Source: Knoxdaviesia capensis
Taxonomy: Eukaryota; Ascomycota; Sordariomycetes; Microascales; Gondwanamycetaceae
Direction of reading: 5' to 3'
NCBI GenBank assembly: GCA_001510575.1
Contig: LNGK01000008.1
Coordinates: forward strand, 3,833,541 to 3,897,540
DNA length: 64,000 nt
A program made the translations under genes and the position numbers. Positions 1 to 11,756 of this stretch are shown one piece after another; positions within the stretch are counted from its first letter, which is position 1; every line of letters starts with the position of its first letter. Under the pieces are notes generated by a model. That model had not been told where the DNA came from. It was given only the letters and a program-made list of their open reading frames with translations, and did not search any database.

Positions 1-1243
1 AGAAATCAAAAGAGTGGAATATATCAAGAACACAGGAATATAATTCAACGGAAAATCAGGGAAGGACTGCCCTAGCAGTAAGAGAACGAGAGAATGACAA
101 GCCGAAGAGACCGGCTCCGAGTCGGTAGAGGCCACTGGATAGAGGGAGGAAATTCCAATTTTCGTTGATGTTCAGATCAGATCTTCCATCGCGGATGAAT
201 CTGGATCTCCAAGAGATATATACTTCGACCGTCTGTAGCATACTGATATCCAGGCCCAGACCACGTATCGTCGACTATTCTGTAGAGTCCCCATCCATAA
301 CACTTGTAACGACAAGACCCTGGATATGTGACCACCTAGTCCCCTGTCCACCGAATCACATCTCTCGATATCATCCACCACGCCCTCGCCTCTACCCGTG
401 TCACCCACACTCCACCAAAGACTTCTGCAAAGCACCCTCTAGTAGCATTCGCCGCTCCGACGCCCAATCCCGGCTTCCGGCCAAGACGCCCCAGAATGTG
501 GCCCGGATGTTGAATTTCTGAGACGTCTAGAACCGAACCCCGGTCGTCGTGATTAAATGCCCGAATTGACCAATCCGCGTGCACGGCGGGGATATACACC
601 TTGGCTGGAGTGACTGGGGCGGACTCGGCGCGTAGGCCAATCTTGGTTCAGCGAGGGCGTTCTTGAAATCTGATTTGTCGATGCTGGGGGGGGGAGAGAG
701 CACCAAAAAAGGAACTATTGAGCAGAGGGACTTGCGAAATGATCTGTCTCTAAGCTCAAGAGATGGGTCCGCACTCGTCTTTACTGACTTGTTGATCACT
801 TTGAGGATTGCCTGCCATTCAAAGACCAAGGTGAAGAGAGGCGGGCGGGTGAATACAACTAGGGTTCAACCCGCACCCCTAACTCTTGTCCATACCCTAA
901 GATGTAGGGTCTAGACCCGGAACCCCCTCATCGACTTCCCAAATTCCAGATCACACGTTGTTTCTGCAATTCCGTTTGTCTCCACGCTCCATTCCTCCCC
1001 TCAAAGTCTCGAAAAGCCGGCCTTCCACCACCTTCCCACCCCAATCCCCGCATCCACGTGCCGATCCCCTCGTCTGGCGTTGTCCGTTCCGTGGGAACGC
1101 CCGGCTTTCCGGCCTTATCGGCCCGCCCTCCGCACCGACGATCCCGTTTGGAACCTCCGTTCGTTCTTGGAGTCTTTCGTTTCCCCCCCTCCCCCCCCCC
1201 CCCCCCCACGTCGCCATTGTGGGCGACGGATAGACACAAAAGA
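1..1243. other. Left-edge intergenic region
   Basis: I see no gene here that I can support. Short open frames exist on both strands (for example about 87 codons on the minus strand around 336-599), but none has a recognisable domain. A stretch near 855-920 carries several telomere-like fragments (AGGGTT, CCCTAA, TAGGGT). A G9 run lies near 687 and a C-rich run of about 20 bases near 1186-1207, just upstream of the first gene, where it is probably part of the 5' leader. Confidence 0.5.
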
Positions 1244-2191
1244 ATGTCGTCGCAGATCATCTCCGAACCGGCCGGAGACGTTGCATCCCGCACCACGATC
1301 CCGCGGCTGCGCATTGACTTCCTGCCGCGCCGGCCACTCACTCCCGATCCGCCCGCGTCGCCAGCGTCAGAGTCAGCATCCGACGCGGGGGCGGCCACCC
1401 CCATGTCCGACCCGGACCCGCAGCTCGCCTCGCCGCTCTTCTCGCACCTCCCCGCCGAGCTGCGTCACCACATCCTGCTGGACGCCTTTGGCGACCGGTG
1501 CCTGCACATGGACTTGCGCTTCGGCTACCCGCTGCTGTCGCGCCTGCCTGCCGCCGCCGAGGCCGCCGCCGAGGCTGACGGCGGCGGCCTGCGCCACTGC
1601 GGGCTGCGCGGCCAGGGCGACTGCCATTCGCGCGTGATGCCGGATCTCGACAAACGCATGCCGTGTGCCTGGCACTGGTTCTCGTGTGTGTGCCACCGGT
1701 CGCCCGAGGCCGCGATGCGGCGGCCGGGCATCTCGTTCTTTGCGGACCACCGGGCGGGGCGGCTCCGGGAGGGCCCAGCGCCGCTGGGTCCATGGCGCGA
1801 CGATTGCCTGGTCGGGCCGCGCCAGGCGTGCGACTTCTGGCCGGGTCAGATGCCTGATAAGTGCTCTGTCGGCGCTCTCGGGTGGCTGACTTCCTGTCGA
1901 CGCGCGTAAGTAGTGTCCTATGTTTCACGTGCGAAGTTTGCGCTTGTACTGCTGCTTGTGCTTGTGCTGACCCTAAGATCTATGAATAGCTATGCGGAGG
2001 GAATTCACGTGTTGTACCAGACAAACACTTTCCACATCTCGCGTGTCCCGCTGATGACGAACCTGCCCACCCTACTCCTCCCCCAACGGCTCGCGCAGAT
2101 CCGCTCCTTGGAGCTTGTATTTTCTTTCATGACCACCGTCGAAGTGCCGGCCCAGGTACTCTCCGCCGCAACACCGCTGTCCGCCACCGCG

Positions 2192-2224
<33 letters not shown>

Positions 2225-2851
2225 GCTGCCGCCTCCATCGCACCAGTATCTGCATCGCCGTCCTCGCCACCGCCTGCCGTTGCCTCCACATCCCCCGCCA
2301 CCAACACCACACCGATGCAGACACCTTCTGCTATTCTCGGCGCGCGGCCATCGTGGCTAGCCGCCGTACTCGCCGTCCTAGGGCCCGAGTCGACGCCCCG
2401 ACTCTCCAAGCTCTGCGTATGCGCACAAGCGAAGTACTTCGCTCACGGCTACCTCCTCCGACGACCGGACTTCTGGACCCCCGTGGTGCTGGACCCCGTG
2501 GCTGAACTGGTCCGGCGTTTTGGCCCGAGTCTGCGCGAAGTCGAGGTGTTCATCAACTCCACGCCGTTCCACGCGCTACTGGCTGACGTGCCGGATGCCC
2601 TGCGCTGGCCTTCTCCGCGCGCCGACTCGGGCAGCGATCCTCCGCTGGTGAGCCGGTTCTGGCACCCGGTACCGCCTGAAAATCCCTCTGCGACAAGTAG
2701 ATCGTCGTCAGATAGTGATGCCGAAAGCGAGACGAAGGACTTCTCCGAATCGACTATTGGACACCCGGGCTGTGGGTTCTGGGTATGTGAAGGCTTTGAC
2801 GACCAGTCCCGGTTGAGTGATATTGTACAACATTTCAGCATATTTCCGTGA
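1244..2851 (+). CDS. F-box/DUF7730-like protein, two exons
   Basis: Predicted 511-residue protein from exons 1244-1905 and 1978-2851. The 72-bp intron has a GTAAGT donor, a CTGAC branch site and a TAAG acceptor, and joining the exons restores one frame. The N-terminal part carries an F-box-like segment starting LFSHLPAELRHHIL. After the splice comes a stretch (IHVLYQTNTFHIS) typical of fungal DUF7730 proteins, where it reads roughly 'i..lYstNtF.f'. An alanine run encoded by a CTG-frame repeat and a Pro/Ser/Thr-rich linker follow. Such proteins are common in Pezizomycotina and mostly of unknown function; some may be SCF adaptors, but no substrate-binding repeats are visible. The start was chosen as the ATG nearest the conserved region with AAGA in front; an in-frame ATG at 1058 lies in C-rich leader sequence. 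Family call fairly good, function unknown. Confidence 0.7.
2193..2222 (+). repeat. (CTG)10 trinucleotide repeat inside a gene
   Basis: Ten uninterrupted CTG units followed by imperfect CCGCTG units. In the reading frame of the F-box/DUF7730-like gene they encode a run of more than ten alanines. Such repeats are slippage-prone, so the length of this tract probably varies between strains. Confidence 0.9.
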
Positions 2852-3344
2852 TGAGAGCCACCCAATACTGAGATCTGTATTTTAGAATGGGGGAGAACAC
2901 ATGGGTGGGACATAATCTGGTGGCTGTTATGAGAACTCTGTTGCTTCCGGTGATGACGATGAACGATAATGATACCCACGACGGTCACGAAGGAGGCTGC
3001 AGGAAAATAATAGGACATGAATTTTGCAAGTTACGGATCCGTTGATCGGCAGCATTGGATGAACGAAAACGAAAACAAAAGAAGTTCCGAGCAAAAAAAC
3101 AGTAATAACAGCTTCGTATCCCCGAAGCTTCGAATGAATGATATATACACCAGCAAAAAAATGAGAACGGGCCCCGAGCCACCATAGTTCCCCTCCTCAT
3201 CAAATGCCTCCTGTCCCCAAGAGTATCCTATTCACAGGACAGGTGGCTTGAGAAGCGCGAGTAATAAGCCAACAACCAAAGAGAAAAGAAAGGCGTAACG
3301 TCGTTAAAAATAAACCGAAAAATGCGGCCGTCCAGGCGCTGAGA
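2852..3344. other. Convergent intergenic region (3' UTRs)
   Basis: It lies between two genes that point toward each other, so it should hold both 3' UTRs and termination sites. It is AT-richer than the flanking coding sequence, with A-rich runs near 3060-3105 and 3285-3320. No gene is visible. Confidence 0.5.
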
Positions 3345-4831
3345 CTACTTCCGATTCCGCGTCTTCTTCGTTGTGGTAGTCGTGTCCTCCTCTTCCTCGT
3401 CCTGGCCCTTCTTCAGATCCGCGTCTAATCCCCACTCCTCCTTGTCGTACCAGTCCTCGCCGTCCGACATATCGCGATGCGCCCCGGAGTGAGCCTCGGC
3501 CTTAGACCAGCTCAAAACAGTCTTGCGCAGCCGATCAGCCCGCAATAGACCCTCATGCAGACGCTTGGCCCCGCGACACACCTCCTCCTGTTTTTGCACA
3601 TACAGCGATATCAGCCGGCGGATGTCCTGGGCCTCGGCTTCGGGGAGCCCGATGTTTCGGTCGGGCCGCGCCCAGCTGGGGGCTTGGAAGTACGGGTGTA
3701 CAAAGCAGTCGCTGCTGGAGCGCGATGGGCTGGAGCTGGGGTCATCGGCGGAGGGTATGGGGACGAGCGCAGAGGAGTCCTGCATTTCGGTATCTGCAGA
3801 GAGTGTGGCCTGGTCTTTGCCGTGATGATTGGCTTTGTGGTGCGAGGCTCCAGGGTGATTCTTCGGTTCAGCCCCCTTCGAGCTGCCATTCGTGATCTTC
3901 GCAGGTTTCGCGTTGCCGGTCGTGGCCGCGGTCTCAGCTGTCCGCATGTGGGCGATAATGTCGGCAACAAAATTGTCGGTATACATCTTGCCATCGTTTT
4001 CGCCGAGCATGACGCCGCAGGGAACCCAGTCGTAGTCGCCAGACAGCCCGGTGAGAAGATGGCGCACCTTCCACAGAGCGCGGTTCTCGCGGCGCATGAT
4101 TTCGCCTGCATGTTCGACGAGATCGGAGAGAGGTTTCGAGGTGAATGGACGCGAAAGGGTTTCGTGGGTGGGAAGGTCGGTGATTGAGGTTAGGGGGGCG
4201 AGGATGTCTAGGGTTGAAGCGGGGAACGTTAGATTTCTGAATGCTGCGTCGGCAGAGAGGGAGAAATGGAAGCCTCACTTTCGAGAAAGACTTCTGAGTA
4301 TGGATTCTCGGCGGCAGCATTCGCTAGGGCGACTTGGACACGATCTTCGTCGTCTTCACTATCGACCTCGTAGCCGTCGTCGTCGATCAGAGGGGGGTTT
4401 CGGCTGAGAATGCTACGAGTAGCTCCAGAATATGTGACAGTCTGAAAGAAAATAGCGTTAGCATGCTTGCCGGTCTTGAAAGAGATCGCCGGTTCCGCCT
4501 CTTCGTGTGCCCACCACAACTTCTCAGTATTCTGCCGTACCTCTTTATACACCTCGGGCCCCGACGGCGGCGCCAGGTGGCCTTGCTGAACAAATCTCGC
4601 GCGTTTCTTTAATTTCGTGCCTCGATTGTTGTTGAAGCCGACGTCATCGTCCGAATCCGACTCTGCGAAATGAAAGTTACAAGCGAAGGTATGCGTGAGT
4701 ATGCTTGTCTCATTTATTGCGTCTGTCTCGTCCACAGTAGACTGGGGAAACTACTAACCGTAGGCTCGTCGCTTCAAGGCCTTCTTCATCGCCGCCACGG
4801 TTTCGGCAAACAGAACCTGCTGAGACGCCAT
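3345..4831 (-). CDS. RXT2: RXT2-like subunit of the Rpd3L histone deacetylase complex
   Basis: Predicted 406 residues in four exons: 4831-4759, 4662-4541, 4441-4279 and 4207-3345 (read on the minus strand). The introns are 96, 99 and 71 bp. The spliced protein starts MASQQVLFAETVAAMKKAL and contains the conserved RXT2 N-terminal block (ILSRNPPLIDDDGYEVDSED, then ENPYSEVFLENILAPLTS and IMRRENRALWKVRHLLTGL). In yeast, Rxt2 belongs to the large Rpd3 deacetylase complex in the nucleus, which represses transcription at promoters. The C-terminal half is low complexity, with Ser/His-rich and acidic stretches and a basic tail. The second intron is a multiple of three and contains no stop, so it can be mistaken for coding sequence; the splice VYKE/TVTYSG fits the family better than read-through. 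Convergent with the upstream-coordinate gene, divergent from the TRAPPC11 gene. Confidence 0.88.
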
Positions 4832-5656
4832 GATGGCTCCCTAAAACTAAACAGGCGTATGAAATAGTGGAAGGGAAGTGAACGTTCGCAGGGTTCGATG
4901 TACTGAAGATGGAAAAGAGGCGCGTACAACGAGACCGACACGATCAAACCAAGACCAAGAGCAATGAGGCATGAAACGATCTGAAGTGTCAAGAAGATTA
5001 GAGAAAGAAAATCGAAATGAGATAGATAGTCAAAGACACCGTATATTAGGATACACGGAAATAGTAAAATAAAACTGGTATGAGAATAACTGCAAGATAG
5101 AAGTCTCGATGAATGAGAGCTGAGAACAGAAGAGAACGAAAAAGGCGTTCGGAGCATGATTAGCACCTTGAACCAGATGTGGCTGATGCGGTAGCTTATC
5201 GATAACAGTTGTGGCTGATGACGCGCCATTCAGGAACGCTGTGGCTAGATAGGCGTACTGTGTGGTTTTAACCCGACAAACTGTCCCGCGTCCTTCTATA
5301 AGCTTTTTTGAGGGGATCATCACGAACTTCTTTTGGTAGACACAACTTCGGACATTTATCCAGTTAAGCTTCTAACACCAATACAGTTCAGTCCCTTTGT
5401 ATTCGAAACTGTGTTTTGAGTGTTTACCTTTGCTCTGGAATATGAATCCGCCGAGTTCTAGTCTTTCTTTGTGATCGAGATGTGCTTGACGCCGGTCCCA
5501 AGCTTCTTCCTCCTCTTCTCATCGCCCCGTCTCTAGAGTGTTCCTTTCACTTGTTGGAACCCCAATATCTCTATATCCCACCCTAAGCTAACGTAAAGCC
5601 ACTGCTATTACAGTTCGACCTCAACGTTAACCTCCTGCCCTACCACCGCCGACAGC
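4832..5656. promoter_or_regulatory. Divergent promoter region between RXT2 and TRAPPC11
   Basis: These 825 bp lie between two start codons that face away from each other, so they must contain both promoters and 5' leaders. The TRAPPC11 side (about 5450-5650) is pyrimidine-rich, as is usual for filamentous-fungal leaders. A TTATCGATAA palindrome is at 5196-5205. No gene is visible. Confidence 0.55.
5196..5205. promoter_or_regulatory. TTATCGATAA palindrome (copy 1)
   Basis: Perfect 10-bp palindrome made of two overlapping inverted GATA cores. The same 10-mer occurs at 13065-13074 and 37355-37364, always outside genes. It could bind a GATA factor or a DRE-like (TATCGATA) binding protein; which one is inference. 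Confidence 0.4.
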
Positions 5657-8600
5657 ATGGAGGTCTACCCTCCCGGCAGCGTCGAACACAGCACGCCGCT
5701 GCTCTTCGTGACTGGCCTGTCGAATGCACCGCAAAATGTCCTTCCGTTCAGTCCCGAGATCAACGAACAGGGCATCTTGATCAGGGCCGAAGTGCCCCAT
5801 ATCGACTCCCAAGTCTCGCGCGACCTGGCCAAGTTCTTCGTAGCGGCGAACTGGACCGCCGAAACCGCAAACGCCGAACAGCCGTTCCGGTTTCAAACGA
5901 GTATTGTTGGGCGGGTGAGTGTTTGCATGCTCCGTGGTTGCTCAAAACTGTGGTGCTTTGTGTTGGTTCTAATGCTTCGTTGCCTAGAATATCGTCCTCC
6001 CTCCGCGACTGGCCCCGCTTCCTGCCAACGTCGAGATTCCTGATCCCGGCCCGATTCTCCACTCGCCATTCTCTCCCCTGACGTCGACCTCGTCTTTATA
6101 CCCCGACGGCATCATCAACACCAACTGGTTGAACAAATACCACTCGCTGGTTCCCAGTGTGGTGCTCTGTTGCTATACCATCACAAGCGACCCCACGCTC
6201 TCCTCTCTACACGACAACCAGATCAAGACCGACCTTGCCAACATCCGAAACGCCCTGGCCGGATCTGGCTACCGAACCCGTTTGGCTGTGGTGCTAGTCA
6301 GTGATGCGACATCTTCAGCAGTTGCACCGACGGATGGCGTGCTGGAGCGTCTAGAAAATATCCGAAAAGGCGGCCCGATCGATACGAAGTGCATATTCTA
6401 CCTTCCGCCCAAAGACTCGCCCGCCGAGCTGGAACAGTCTGTCCAGCGCATGCTGACGGCGCTGTACGCCCAGGCTGTTGAGTTCTATCGCGAGCAGGGC
6501 CGCCATGCTCGAAAGAAGCGCGGCCGTGGAGTGGTCCCGCCACCAACAGTTCCACCCACTTCCGGCACGTCGCAAACGCTGTCCCTGATTGGGTGGAACG
6601 TGCGGTACGATTTCAAAATGGCCGTGTTTGCCGAGTTCCGCCACGAGATGGACGTGTCGTTACGGTACCTTGACCAGGTGTACGAGGGATTGCTCAGCGC
6701 CGAGGTCTGGGACACCATCCCGAGCTGGAGTCCGCGGTGGAATGAGGCCCGACTCCTCGCCGACATGATTGCAATCCGCATGGTCCGGTGTCTCTTGTGG
6801 AGCGGCCAAACGACCACAGCTGTGCGGAGGTGGCAGGCCCACCGAGATAATATCCGCGACTTTGTCGATTCTCGCGGCCACGGAACGAATAATTACGGCT
6901 GGCAGGCATGGCTGGCCACCTGGTGCCAGGTCATGGCCGAGCTGATCAAGCAGTCGAATCTTGCGGACCTGGCGTCGCCGTCTCTCACCAGTTACATGAC
7001 GCCCGAGAAGGCGGTTCTGGCTGACCGTACGTATCCGTGGGAACAACTGCATCATCCTGGTTACTGGTACTTAGAAGCGGCGCGACACACGGCGAGACGC
7101 CGAACACTGGCATATGCTATCCCCAAAGAAGACCGGGTCGCAGCCGATCCGTTGGCGGCACACAACATGCGCACGGGTGACGCCTATGCCTACGACGCAT
7201 ACCTATGCCCCGAACCGTCACAAGAACTTCCGTTAGAAGGCACCGGCGTCGACCACTCCGCTTTGATCATTAAGACATTGCAGCTCGGCATCGGCGAGTT
7301 CGACCACCGGAAACAACTGCGCATGTGTGCTAGCATCACGCTGGAGTGTGGAAAGGAACTTGTCAAGCAGGGACTCTGGGATGCTGCGGTGGAGATCTTG
7401 CAGCCGCTCTGGGAAGATCTTGTGTTTCGTCGCGAAGCCTGGTTGGAGGTTGTCGAGGATTTCCTGTGGACTTTGCGCACCGCGGCGGCGAAGTCTGACA
7501 GGGGCGAGTTGGTCTTGATGATTGATTGGGAGTTGATGAGCCGGAGTAAGTGTATTCTTGGTCTACCGTACTGTTTTTGCGATTGCATATCTAACCACGT
7601 CTTCTCGATAGAGTTTTCCGAGCGCCCGAAGTGGCCTTATGATATTTTTAGGTCTCTCAAAGATGTTGAAGTGCCCTCCAAGCTGGACGTTGAAGCCTCA
7701 GACGACCGGACATCATCTTTTCTCTCCGCCGCCTTTGTGTTCCGTCACGATGCCGGCAAGGCTGGCGAGCAGGTGCTCGCGCAGATATCGATATCGTCTG
7801 ATGCATTTCCGTCGACAAAGCCTATTCAGCTCTCCCAGCTGAAAGTTGAGCTTACCGGATGTATACACGGCATCGACCTCGGCCACTCTACTGAAACGAC
7901 AGCCCAGAAGTCGGTGTACCGGGGCAACACAGTGATGCTGAGTAAAGTGTCTTTGCACGATTCGGATGTTCGTCTTCCGACAGAGGACACGGAGGCGGTT
8001 TCGGCGGCTCAGCGACGACTGCAAGGAGCTGCAGATTTAACAGTGACGCCAGGCCAGACCAACGTGTATGAAGTGTCGATTCCCCTCCACGAACCCGGCA
8101 AGGCTGTGGCGGTCAAAGTTACCGCGGTGATTGATAGCGAAGAATTTACCTTCAAGTTCGCCATTAACCTGCAAGCAAGCCGCACTGCTGATTTATGGTA
8201 CAGCAGCGGTCGGCCCGCGAAAACCATCACCCGGCCACTCTCGCATACCATCAAGGTGCAGCCCCGCGCGCCCAAGCTGAAACTCGAGCTCGCTTCTGAG
8301 ATGTTGAAGCAGTACTATATCAATGAACCAATTGAGTTGTCGGCAGTGCTGAATAATGCCGAAGATGCGGACGCGGTGGTGAAGCTTGACGTCCTCGTGC
8401 ACGGCACTCAGGCACCAGTGGCATCGGTGGAGACTGCGGACGGCAAGACGTGGACTTCGGTAGTCAGCGACGGCGGAGAGGAGACCCGTATCGCCGCCGT
8501 TGATCTGGGGTCCATGGTCACTGGTGGAGACAAGATCGTCGACGTCAAGCTCCAGCCTTTTGAACTTCCGGGAACGTACGATGTCACGCTCAAGGCCATC

Positions 8601-9608
8601 TACCATCTGGCCTCGGACACCGCTACCCTAGTTGTGCAAGTCCTCCAGTTCCAGATCACTACAGTAGGGCCATTCGAAGCCAACTACAACTTCGTTCCCC
8701 AGTTCCATTCAGACCCGTGGCCAACTCTGCCGGCAGTCCCGAAGGACGGTGCCAAGCCGGAGTCACCGACGCCGGAAGCTGCAGAAGCAAGTCCCGAGGA
8801 CGACACGCCGCACGGACTCAAACAGAAATGGGCTCTCCAGTGTCACTACGTGTCATTTGCGGCGGAGAATGTTGTGGTGGTTGACATGAATCTGCGGGTG
8901 CTGGCATCAACCACCAACGCGGTCTGTACACCTACTGATAAGCCGGAGATCCCAGACACTGGTATTGTGATCACTCCGGGTGGCATGAATGACGCAGAGT
9001 TCATCCTAGACGCGCAGAAAATGGCTCTAGAGGACCGCAACGCCGCGGCCGTCGATCTGGCCTTTGAGATCCAGTGGCGGCGAACCTCCTCCGCCCCCGG
9101 CATCCCCGAACCGTTCTCCATCAACACCACGACGATGCTTGTCCCGCGTTACGTGGTCCTCGGCACCGAGCCGCGGGCGCTAGCCACTACCACCCCCATC
9201 ACCTCCCCGGAAGCGCGCGCACAGGGCCTGGTCGGCTTCGCGGTGACAATCGAGAACGCGTCCTCACACTTCCTGACGTTCGCCGTCACCTTGGAGCCCA
9301 GCGACCAGATGGCGTTCAGCGGAGCGAAAACAACAACCGTCAGCGTGCCGCCAGTCTCCCGCCACACGGTGGCGTACCGGCTCCTGCCGCTCGTGGCCCC
9401 CGGAACATGGATGCGGCCGGTGGTGACGGTGCGGGACACGTACTACCAGAAAGTGCTGAGAGTGATCCCGACTACGGGACTCCGGGCGCCGGAGAAGGGC
9501 GTTCCGGGCGTGTTGGTGTGGGTGCCGCCGGTTTCGGCGGAGGTGGTGGAAGAGGAAGAAAGCGGAACGGAGGCGGAGAGTGAGGATACGGAGGAGACGG
9601 ATGAGTAG
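5657..9608 (+). CDS. TRAPPC11: TRAPP complex subunit 11 (foie-gras/Gryzun family)
   Basis: Predicted 1,270 residues from exons 5657-5914, 5988-7545 and 7612-9608. Intron 1 (73 bp) has GTGAGT and CTAG ends. Intron 2 (66 bp) has a GTAAGT donor, a CTAAC branch site and a GATAG acceptor, and is a stop-free multiple of three, so it could be read through; splicing gives LMSRKFSERPKWPYD, which fits the family better. The protein matches the TRAPPC11 layout: an N-terminal foie-gras region rich in helical repeats (for example WNVRYDFKMAVFAEFRHEM), then beta-rich Gryzun-type modules, ending in a highly acidic tail. TRAPPC11 is a subunit of a TRAPP tethering complex acting as a Rab GEF in ER-Golgi traffic and autophagy. 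It converges on the hydrolase gene only 190 bp downstream. Length is near that usual for the family. Confidence 0.85.
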
Positions 9609-9798
9609 ACATTTTAACGAACGGGTTTTTTCTAGACGAGCGATGAAATACGCGGATGCACACTTGTACTACATAAAAGAGGTTTGGATAACGGAGGCAT
9701 AGACTGTTGCTGAATTGAGATTTATATATACTGACCAGTATGTATATTTGTATCCCGACTATGTACACATACACCACACGAGAGCGTATATCCAATAG

Positions 9799-11214
9799 CT
9801 ACAACTTGCTCTTCTTATCCGGCTTCGCCATTTTGGGAATCCGCACTGTCCACTCTTTCGCCAGCTTGCTCTTCTCCTGCATCGACTTGGCCGCCCACGC
9901 ATCAAACTCGGCGCGCTGTTTCCGCCAGATACCCATCTCATCCGCCAGCCACGCGCCCGCAACCCGGGCAATAGCGCCGGGGATCTCCATGGGGATGAGG
10001 TGTCCGTGGTTTTCAAACGCCATTTCGCGGACCCGCGAGCGTTCCATGCCGCCGCTGCCGCCCGGGCCGGATCCGGTGATTTTCAGTCGCAGCTCGCGGA
10101 GGTCTTTCGGGGAGGTTGGGCTGGCGCCGCCGATGATGTAGAGGACCGAGGGTCGGAGAAACGGGAGGCGTACGAGCACGGAGGCGCCTTCGGCGCGGTA
10201 CACCGGCCACGTGGAGATTCCGGCGGCGTTCAGAGTGGGGTCGAGGTCCGGCACGAGCTCGCGGTGCAGCAGGGCAGTGCCCGTAGCGTCGTAGGCGTCC
10301 CAGCTGGGCCGCAAAAAGGTAAACAGCTCTTGATCCTTCGAGGTCGTCAGCACCACGGGCGGCTCAGGGGCCTCGGGAGTTGCGGGGGCCGCGTCGCGCA
10401 GGCCATGGGCCACCCAGGCGTCCAGCACACGCGGGTCCCAGGCGCCGTAGAACGGCGACTTGCGGAAGGAGGCGGCAGCAGCGGCGCGCGACGGCCAGTG
10501 GTCGCGGCGGTACAAGCTCTGGGCGGCGGGCGAGGTCGGCAGGCCCTCAGGAGTAGAGGCGAAGAGCGCGATGACCGGGTCGATCAGCACGAGCGTGGAC
10601 AGGAGGCGCGGGTGCATGAGGGCCAGATTGACGAGGATCGAGGCGCCGAAGGAGTGGCCGATGCCGGCCAGGGGGGCGGGCATGTCGGCGCGGAAATGGT
10701 TGATCATGGCGAGTAGGTCGCGCGAGTGGTCGAACCAGGAGGCTTACTAAGGGTTAGACTATGGAAGAGAAAGGAGGAGACAGGGCGACGGGGACTTACG
10801 GTCGTTGCCGAGGGTGTCTTCGTTCAGTACGCCACTCTGGCCCTGCCAGGCACAGTCGGCGATCCAGATGGAGCGGATCCGGAAGCCCTGGGTAGCAGCC
10901 TCGGCGAGGAGGTCATCCCACAACGGTTCGTAGAGTTCCTGTGTACGTTAGGGTTAGGACCTTCTACTGTTGGCCCAGCACATGTGCGACCACCATCCCC
11001 CCAAAAAGAGCAAACACAGCCGTACCTTCGGGAAGCCACAGGCGTGGGCAGCTATAAACGTCACGTCTCCTGGCTGCGGATCTTGGTTGTCCCGCGGAAT
11101 GTACTGCTTGACCGCCAGCTTCAGCACGTCTTCCTCGGTGTGGGCGGTGGCGCGGGGGAATTCGCGGATGTGCTGGCCGGCGACGACGTGGTCGCGGACG
11201 ATGAAGCTGGCCAT
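9799..11214 (-). CDS. Peroxisomal alpha/beta hydrolase (AKT2/Lpx1-like)
   Basis: Predicted 423 residues from exons 11214-11026, 10938-10800 and 10742-9799 (minus strand); introns of 87 and 57 bp. The start MASFIVRDHVVAGQHIREFP is the usual beginning of this fungal family. The nucleophile elbow GHSFGAS (catalytic Ser) follows in exon 3, and a late ENHGHLIPME stretch supplies the likely catalytic His. The last residues are KKSKL, so the protein ends in SKL, a canonical type-1 peroxisomal targeting signal. Relatives are annotated as toxin-biosynthesis AKT2-like proteins or peroxisomal lipases such as yeast Lpx1. No polyketide synthase or other cluster gene is nearby, so a housekeeping peroxisomal lipase/esterase role is more likely here; the substrate is unknown. 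The second intron has two candidate acceptors 4 bp apart; only the one ending at 10743 keeps the frame. Confidence 0.8.
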
Positions 11215-11756
11215 GGCTGTGTTTGTCAGGACATGCGAAGAGGAGGACTTTTATGAGCAACAAGGCGAAGAGAGTCGATTGAGTGTGAGTGGTCTCACGT
11301 TCCGGCTTCGGTGAATGCGATCGCGACCATCTTCAAAAAGGAACCACCAAGAAAAAAAAAAAGAAAAAAAGAAAAAAAAAGAGACAAGATGAAGCTCGAA
11401 ATATCTCGGTGCTAAATCGCCCTGCCGAGGTTCTGAACCCGAAGAAATGCCCACAGCCGGGGCCCAAAATTCCCCCAGTTCGACAGCGGCAGATGTTGGT
11501 GGGCAAGAAACATGTGGCTTTCTTGTGTGGCTGGAATTTGATGTGGCGCAGGTCATCTCACCTGTCGCCGACATCCATGCGTCCCACATCGCGGTCGCCT
11601 GTTCTTCCTCTTACATGCATGTGAATAGGTGCATCGCCGCCCTGGATTGTTGACGATCATCCTTTCGTTGTTTGCAACAACTTGTCGTCAGGCACCATGC
11701 AGTCTACCGATTCAGATTTTGCTGCGGTTCGCCGCTCCAACGACCTCCGTCCCTCA
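11215..11756. other. Intergenic region upstream of the hydrolase gene
   Basis: It contains the hydrolase promoter (minus strand) and the lead-in to the HNH remnant. A purine run of A and G (about 11351-11393) is the only notable structure. No gene is supported. Confidence 0.5.
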
